Shown here piece after piece: positions 11,901-20,900 of a stretch of DNA of 64,000 nt (positions are counted from its first letter, which is position 1; each line of letters starts with the position of its first letter). Position numbers and translations under genes: made by a program. Source of the DNA: Sphaerolaimus hirsutus (taxonomy: Eukaryota > Nematoda > Chromadorea > Monhysterida > Sphaerolaimidae); the NCBI GenBank assembly GCA_964036195.1, contig OZ038453.1, forward strand, positions 4,851,469 through 4,915,468, written 5' to 3'. The notes below the pieces were generated by a model that saw only the letters and a list, made by a program, of their open reading frames with translations, had not been told where the DNA came from and did no database searches.

Positions 11901-14900
11901 TTTTCAATATCGGCAATTAATGCTAGATTGCCTGCCCTGAACCTCAGGAGTAGGCCCAGTGCTAATGGTGTTGTAATCGGTCCTCTAAAAAGGCACTCGT
12001 TGAAACTGGGCTTACCTGCCGACCCATCGTACACGATTCTGCATGATGTCGATTTGCCCGGCTTGATTACTGGCTGGTGTGGCAGGTAATGAATCCCCTT
12101 GTTGTCTGTTTTGTCATCACAAATCTCAATTATTCCCTTTTCTAGTTGGTCATCCAAAACTTTCCTGTATTGTTTGAATAAGTTTGGATCTTTGTTGAAT
12201 CTTCTTATCAGTGATTTAAACCGTACCAAGGCTTCTGCTTTTCCCATGGGCAGGTCACTGATACTCTCTTTATACGGCCAGTCAATATAGTATCGTTTGT
12301 TGTTGTCGTTGAATTTTATGCTATTTATTATCATCTCCTCTGCAATGTCGTCATCAGGGGTCATCAGTGATTCCCATTGCTTCTAGACTGTGAAATTGTC
12401 GTAGTGTTTCCTTTCCTATGGCCACTATGGCTACTTTTTGATGATTTTTTGTTGGTTCAGTTAAGCTTGAACTACAAGTGAAGTTACAGGCATGATCCAT
12501 AGTTGCAGAATGTACAGCTACCACAATCAAAGCCAAACAGGCAAACCTGCATGCAGGTTTTCCTTCTGCAAATTTGTCTATTACCGTGCTAATTTCACTT
12601 TATTTTTTTCCGTTTCCGTGAAAACTTTGCTTTCCGTTTTCCGTTTTCCGGCATTTCATTTTTCCGTTTTCCGTTTTCCGGCCAACAATTTTTTTTTACC
12701 TTTCCGTTTTCCGTTTTCCGCTGAGTGAAATTTTTTTACCTTTCCGTTTTCCGTTTTCCGGCAGAAATTTTTTTTTTACCTTTCCGTTTTCCGTTTTCCG
12801 TAAAGTGAAAAAATTTTACCTTTCCGTTTTCCGTTTTCCGTAAAAAAAAAATTTTGACACCCTACACTTAACACTTTTTTACAAGGCACATAAATGTGAA
12901 TGTTAGTGAAGCATGTGGAAGCGCCAGCATCGTGAAGTGCCTCCACAATTTTGGATGCGCCTGTGGCGATGAAGTGTGTTGAAGGCACTTCACTGTGGCA
13001 CTCCACTTTATCTCATGATAAAATACTTGTGTAAGCGAGCCTCTTCACGCACATCCAGCCCGCTTCACGACGCATCACACTCTCATTCTTTGCTTGCTTG
13101 CAAATTTTTAAATAATATCCATATTTTCCAGGGTGCTACGACACAATAGTTGCGAAGACTTGTCTCAACAGCACCACAACACCGATTTATTTCAAGGGGA
13201 AATGTTGGCCCTCCAATTTCGAGGCCAATATAACCATACATGGAAAGGTGGAGACGATGAATGGCACTGAGCTGAACGACTTTTATGCAGATTTTCACAA
13301 CGATACTTCACCATCACTGGAATACAAGTTTGTGATGTTTATATTTTTGATTTTTTTATTGGGCCAAGAACTCCCAATTTTTGCTCAATTCAAATTTTCT
13401 TTTATGGATGATATTTGTTTGTGCCCGCAAGCTCAGTGTGAAAGCTGATTTTTACTGGGAATTTTAATTTTGGGAAAGCTTTTTTGTTGAAAAATGATAT
13501 CATTTTTGGCCTTTTTAGAAGTACTTTTTTGTGTACCCTTGCTTTCAGCAACACAAAAATTCTGCAAATGATTTGAATGCCCGTTTTATTAATAAAAACT
13601 CTTTTCAAAATGAAGATTCAAGAACAGTTTGTAAACATTGTGAACAGCATTGACAATAAATGTCAATTTTTGGAAAATAAATATAATAAAATATAATCTC
13701 AGGAAATTTCTCAAGAATAAAATGTAATTAAATCACTCTGAAAAATATATGAATAAAATGTAATTAAATCACTCTGAAAAGTATATAGATAAATATAAAT
13801 ATCAGAATTTGAGAGATTTTCTAATATTTTTAAAAAATCTCAGAAAATCTCTTAAAAAGTGAATATAATTAAATCTCTCTGAAAAATCGTGGAAAAAACA
13901 CAAAGCACGGAAAATCGGCTATTTACACAGGTCCTGGCTGGAGACCAGTCCCCAGCAAAAAATAATTTTTTTCAAAAGTGAATAATTGGCATGTATGGGT
14001 GGTTTGCTTGTTAATTGGATGAATTATCACCAAATTAGCATGCACAAAATTTTTGTGAGACGGTTACACGCGTTGATGCATTTTCTTTGTGGGAGTGTGT
14101 AATTTTTTTTGGATTTGTCTGAATTTTGGCATGTGAGTACTCCTTCGTTTACTGAGTATGAATGCCAAATTTCAGCTCAGCGCGGTTACCGGTTCTTATT
14201 GTATTTGTACTTAAATTTTTTTCAATCATTTTATTTTTGTATAGTGATTGAAATCCTGCCGGGGACCGGTCCCCAGCAATGTCAAAATGGCCCTGACCGG
14301 GGTCAAATGTCCCCGGTGAGAAAATTTTATTTTCAGTAAACAAAGAATTTTGGTCCCCGTCCCTGGCAGGGGACTAAAAATTTGTCTCCTGCCAGGGACA
14401 AATGTCCCCGGTCAGGGACCAAAATTCTGCTTACTGAAAAAAAATTTTTCTCACAGGGGACATTTGACCCCAGTCGGGGCCCATTCGACATTGCCGGGGA
14501 CCAGTCCCCAGCAGGATTTTGATCACTATAAAAAAATACAGTGATCAAAAAAAATTAAAGTATACATGAAATAAAAACCGGTAACTGCTCGGAGCTAAAA
14601 TGAAGGAGTACACGCATGCCAAATTTGAGACAAATCGGAATAATTTTATACACCCGCCCAAAAAAATATGCATCAGCGTGTGTAACCGTTTTGCAAAAAT
14701 TTTGTGCATGCTAATTTGGTGATAATTCACCTAATAAACATCCAAACAACCTATACACACCAATTATAGACTTTTGAAAAAAAATTATTTTTTGCTGGGG
14801 ACCGGTCCCCGGCTGGGGCCTGTGTACATAGCCCGGAAAATCTTATATTTTCTGAGATTTTTTAAATATAAATCTCACAGAGATTGTTTCAATGCTAATT

Positions 14901-17900
14901 GTGAATTTGCTTATGTTACTGACAAAATTTAAAAATACAATCAAAACATTTTTTTCCAATTGATGCAGAAAAATCCTCAGAAAAACATCCACACCAACCA
15001 ATTTAGTAAATTTTCAAATTTTCTGTCAAAATTTCCCCAATTTCAGCAACTACCTGCTCGGCTTTTCATCTGGGCTGGGAGATTTCGGGGCCCCAAGATG
15101 GGACATAGTTTTGTGCCTTTTAGCTGCCTGGATTCTCGTCTGGGGCACTCTGAGTAAGGGGGTGAAATCTGCTGGCAAGGTTAGGGAGGGTGGTAAAATT
15201 GACTTAAAAATTGGACATCTTTGGAAAAGATATTATAATATTAAATATGTCAGAAAATCACGGCTACCTATGATAATGTAAAGTCTGACATACCTGTCAA
15301 ATGTAAAGTCAAATGCAAAGTAAACTGTCAAATGCAGAGTAAAGTGTCAAATGTAAAGTCAAACGCAAAGGTAAGTGTCAAATGTATAGTAAAGTGTCAA
15401 ATGTAAAGTAAAGTGTCAACTATGTATCCAAATCTTATTTTTGGTATCCAAATCTTACATCTTTGTATCCAAATCTTATGTCAGAAATAAGATTTGGATA
15501 TGAAAACATATGATTTGGATACCAAAAAAAAGATTTGGATACAAAATTGACACTTTACTTTACATTTGACACTTTACTTTGCATTTGAGTTTACTTTTGA
15601 CTCTTTACTTTGCATTTGACTTTACATTTGACACTTTACTTTACACTTTACTGGGCTTGGGATTGCCACCTGGTAGATAAATAATTGAAAAGGCAATGGT
15701 GATTGATTGTGGGAATTTCATGTGGAAATTAAGTTACCATGCCATCATAAAACAACTTACAAAAACCTGGCACTTTGCCAACTAAATAAAACTTCCCACC
15801 ATCCCAGGTGGTCTACTTCACAGCCGTATTTCCATACGTCCTTCTGTTGATTCTGTTTATCCGTGGAATCACTTTGGAAGGGGCTTCAATCGGTCTGAAA
15901 TGGTTCCTGGTTCCGGATTGGGGAAAATTGAAGGATTCCAGCGTGTGGATGGATGCCGCAAATCAAATTTTCTTTTCTCTGAGCGCCGGAAATGGGGGTC
16001 TGATTACGCTGTCTAGCTACAATAATTTTGGTCATAATGTTTTTAGGTTGGATTTGGGGGGGGGGATTTTTTTTGGGTTGTTTTGTGTATTGACGTAAAA
16101 AGTGCCAAGCGCTAAAATGTCGCCACCCTCTGGTTTTATGGGAGCCATTTTCTAAAATATCTATATTTATCTGAAAAAAATGGCGACATGTGCAAAACGC
16201 CTGGTGCTGGCCTCAAAGCAAAACGCGTAATGGCGCTTTTAACACACTAGTGTCAACTTTCAGTTTCCGTTTTCCGTTTCAATTTTCCGGCTGCTGAATT
16301 CTTTTTTCCGTTTTTATGTTTCCATTTTCTGGCCGCTAATTTTTTCCCCTTGTTCTGTTTCCATTTTTCTGTCTCATCCGTTTTTTAGCACAGTTTTCTG
16401 TTTCCCCGCCATTTTTCCGTTTTCTAGCTCAATTTCCTGTTTTTCTGCTTTTTCACATTTTCCGGTTCAATTTTCCTTTTTTCCGCTTTTTTTCCGTTGC
16501 CGTCTCCGTTTTCCGGCAAGTGCAAAAAATTATCCATTTCTGTTTCACATAAAAATTTGTTTGGCACCCTACTAGTGACATTTCACTAGCACTTTTGAGA
16601 TTTTGAGGACAATATTATAAATTATTAAAATTATTAATTGGGTATATAAACACACAGGGACGCAATTTTCGTGGTGCTGTGCAATTGCGCGACATCATTT
16701 TTCGCTGGATTTGTCATTTTCTCAGTGCTGGGATATGTGTCCTTCAAAACTGGAAAGTCGAGTGAGTTTGAAGTTTTTGAAAAGTCTTTCTTCTTTGTTT
16801 TAATGTGGTTTTTACCATTTCGTTTCATCATTATTGACACACTGTAGATCGATCGATCACTCATGCTTATCAAAGCCTCAATACTTGACACTTATCACTT
16901 GATATTGGACACTTATTACCTACAACTTACCACTTTTTCTCGCGCCATGGGTAGATTTTGTGACATTTTGAACAAATAAATAAATAATTTTAATTATAAA
17001 TAAATACATGTACCCCCCCCCCTAGAATCGACCCCCCTCGAATTACCCGCACCCTTATTTCACTGCAAAGAGAATGTACATGACAAAACTGCAGTTGTCT
17101 ATCCATGTGACGTGACCTCCCCCCTCGAATTGACCCCTCAAAATTAACTGGCTAAAAATAAACCCCCAGGGGCTATTACAAAGAAATACGGTATTTAAAA
17201 TTGAATATATTCGGCGGACCGCATGCTATGCATTTTTCTGAAGGAAACACTCCACCATGACGCCATCATTAATAAAATAAAAATAATTCCAGCAAAAAAA
17301 GGAAAAACATGACGGGGAAAAACATTCCGTTTGTACGCGACTCTGCCTTTTTCTTTAAAAAAAACTTTTTTTTGTGAAAGTGCATATAAACACCTCCCCG
17401 GACAAGTTCACCACCCATTTTTTTATTTCACTTTGAATGCAATATCTCCGTCCATGGGGGTGTTATAAAGCTGAAACTTTGTATATATAAAGTTGTAAGA
17501 CCCCTCTACTCCCCAACAATGGGGGAGGTGCAGCGACTCACTACAGGGTGGGTCGCCGCACCTCCCCCATTGTTGGGGAGTAGAGGGGTCTTACAACTTT
17601 CTATATACAAAGTTTCAGCCTTATAACACCCCCATGGATGGAGATATCGCGTTCGAAGTGAAATAAAAAAATGGGTGGTGAACTTGTCACTGAACTTGAA
17701 ATGTATGGAAAGAAATTGCGCGCTTGCGCGCAAAATGTTTAAGAAACATCGAAAAATGTATTGGGAAAATTGCATTTTCCGGGACTTTTTAGGTCTCATC
17801 CCGGGAGGGGGGGGGGCTGCAGCCACCCCCCCGCCCCCCCCCCTGGATACGGCCCTGCTCGCGCGTGATCGACCAAGGCATGAATAATTTTGGGGGCATA

Positions 17901-20900
17901 CTTTGCGGTCCGCCGAGTATACCTACCTATTTTTTTCCAGTGGACCAGTTGGCGTCGAGCGGATCCGTTCTCGCGTACATCGTTTACCCAGAAGCGCTTT
18001 CGAAAATGCCGCTTTCCCAACTCTGGGCGGTGCTGTTTTTCTTCATGATTATTCTGCTGGGAATCGACTCGCAGGTGAGGGGGTATTTTGGTACCGTATT
18101 TGCTCGGAATACCCCCCTTGAATTAACCCCTCACCCTCGAAATACCCCAGGTCTTTTCAAGCTGTGAAAAGATAACCCCCCCCCCCTCGAAATACCCCCG
18201 TCTGGAAAAAAGTACATCATGTATGCAAGGTACATGATGTATTAATTGATGGCAAAAAAGTAACCCGCCCTCCAATAAGCCCCCGTCAACTACTGCCTCA
18301 AAATTTTCACTCTGTAAAAATAAACCCCCTGGGGGTATTTCGAGGAAATACGCTAGAAATCCTCATTGATTAAAAATATATAAAATAAATTTAAATGTTA
18401 TATTTTTACATTTTCAAAAACCTCAGAAAATCTCAAAAACGAGAAAAAATAATCCTGGAAAATCTTTCTTTCAACCCCATATTTTTGTATTTTTTCGGAA
18501 ATTTTTTCAATACAAAAAACCCAGACAATTTTCAAAGCTTATAAGTATCCAAAACTTGTTTTACACACCTTCACAGCTAGTGCTGGTGGAAACCCCAATT
18601 ACTGCAGCACTTGATGAGTATCCAGTTCTGAGAAAGCCCTGGTTGAAAACTTCTGTTGTTGCACTGGTATGCATAATTCTGTTTTTGCCAGGAATTGCCC
18701 TTTGCTGCCCTGGGGGTTGGTTGTTGTTGTTTTTTTTTGGGGGGGGGGGAACTTTTTTGCTGGAAGTTTTCATTTTTGTTTCTGAAAGCTGAGAGGAAAA
18801 TCGGTGAATTTTAGATTGATTTGAAAATTGACATCCGATCGTCTCATTATAAACAGAGTTGCTAAAGTACTGGACTTTTTTCAAAGTAAACGTAATTTTT
18901 ACTCACCACTGAGTACAGAAAACGTAAAATAAAAACTTTTTACTTTGACACTGAATAAAACCTGAGAAAATACGTTTTCTGGGAAAACGTAAAACTGAGT
19001 AAAACTGTCCACCCAGTAGACTACAACACTCATTTTCTCAAAAAAACACCTCGATCAACCCCCCCCCCAAAAAAAAACCCCCCAGGTCCCTACCTAATCG
19101 ACCTTTTCGACAAATTCGGGGGCGGCCTCCCAATGGTTTTCTCTGGCGCCTTCGAAGCGATCGTAGTATCCTATGTTTACGGCTGGCGTAGATTCCTCGG
19201 CGACATTCGACAAATGTTGGGACCGGCCAATAGTATGCTCAAAAAATTCACCGGCTATCCTGTGAATTATTATTGGATCGCTTGTTGGATCGCGCTCACG
19301 CCCCTGTTGTTGGTGGTTTGTGAGGGGGTGTCTTTTTGAGGGGGTGGTTTTTTGAGGGGGTGGCTTTTTGAGGGGGTGGCTTTTTGAGGGGGTGGCTTTT
19401 TGAGGGGGTGGCTTTTTGAGGGGGTGGCTTTTTGAGGGGGTGGCTTTTACAGGGGTTGGCTTTTTGAGGGGGTGGCTTTTTGAGGGGGTGGCTTTTTGTG
19501 GGGTGGCTTTTTGAGGGGGTGGCTTTTTGAGGGGGTGGCTTTTTGAGGGGTGGCTTTTTGAGGAAGTGGCTTTTTGAGGAGGTGGCCTTTCGAGCACCCC
19601 TTTCGAGGGGGTCTATTTGAGAGCGTGGCGCTCTAAGGGGTATATTTGAGGGGTTGGCATTTTGAGTAGGTATTTCGGGTGAAGTGATATTTTGAGAGGC
19701 TGCTTTCTTAGGGGGTAGACTTTTGAAGGGGTGGATGATGGTGGCTATATGGTGCGCTTTTTAAGGAGGGGTGAATTTTGAGGGGGGTGACTTTGGGGGA
19801 GGGTACCTTTTCAAAGAAGGCTTGTTGAGGGGTGGATTTTTTCATAGGGGATAGCCTTTTCAGGGGTTGACTTTTTGAGGGGGTGGTGTTTAGAGCTGTG
19901 GTGTTTCTATGGGTTGCTTTTCGAGGGGGTAGTCTTTTGACAGGTGTTGGTTATTAACAGGGGTGGTTATTTGTGGGGGGGGGGGTTAGGAGAAGTTAAC
20001 TTCCTTGAGTAACTTTTTCAGGAGCGTGGTTTTTTGAGTGGGGTGGCATTTGGTCAGTTGCAATGGGGCAATTTGGATTTGAAGTTGGGGCAAATTAGGG
20101 CCCTCTTGACATCAATTAGTCATATCATCCGACAACCCCATCTCCAAATACAACCCCCCCCCCACCCAGACAATATTCATTTTCTCATTTGCCACCTACA
20201 AACGGACCACCCGCGGCAGTTACACATACCCCACTTGGGCAGAAAGTTTGGGATGGCTAATATTTACATTCGCGGTTGCACCTATAATTGTGTGCCCCAT
20301 TGTGGTTGTTATTATGACCTGTGTGAAGGTTTGCAGACACGGGGGTTCCCTTAGGAGTGAGGTCGGTTTGGGAAAGGGGGTGCTTTTTTTTTGGGGGGGG
20401 GGTACACTGAACTTTTTAAACATGTAAAAAATAAAATAAAATAATTTTTTTTGGATAAGTGCCAAGTTACTATCACACATTGAACTGAACTATTGAACTA
20501 CACATTTTTATAAACCATCAACATTACAGCTGCGCAAACAGTTGCAACCCACTAGGCACTGGCAAAGGACCATTGGCTTCATCACTGAACCTGGAGATGA
20601 GGGAACCCAGGTGCCTGTTTTGGCCCTTATAGGGGACAGTCCCCGGTGAAAAATAAAATGTTTGAAAAGTCAAGTATTAGTCTGTATGGATTGTTTGCAT
20701 GTTAGTTAGGTTAATTATCACCAAATTTGCATGCACAAAATTTCTGCAAGATGGTTACACACGCTTACTGTTTGTTTTTTTGTTTGTTTTTTTTTTGGGG
20801 GGGGGGGTGTATACAAAATTCACATTCACTATACAAAAATACAGTGATTGACAATAATAAAAGTGTAAAAGAATAAGAATCACTAACCTCTCTGAGCTGA

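Larger units (their letters stand above)
7557..13131 (+). other. SLC6 intron 4 (5.6 kb), transposon-filled
   Basis: Donor gtgagt, acceptor attttccag. Contents in order: GTGAAGC foldback arms (7676-7870), a long palindrome (7881-8409), AT-rich sequence with no recognised element (8410-10044), a GTGAAGC element split by another MITE (10045-10995), the TTTCCG element carrying a BEL/Pao fragment (11002-12862), and another GTGAAGC element (12905-13080). Confidence 0.8.

Noticed and set aside
19094-19597. Pro/Lys-rich 167-codon frame on the minus strand
   Set aside because: It is the complement of the 16-bp minisatellite and of a well-supported SLC6 exon.
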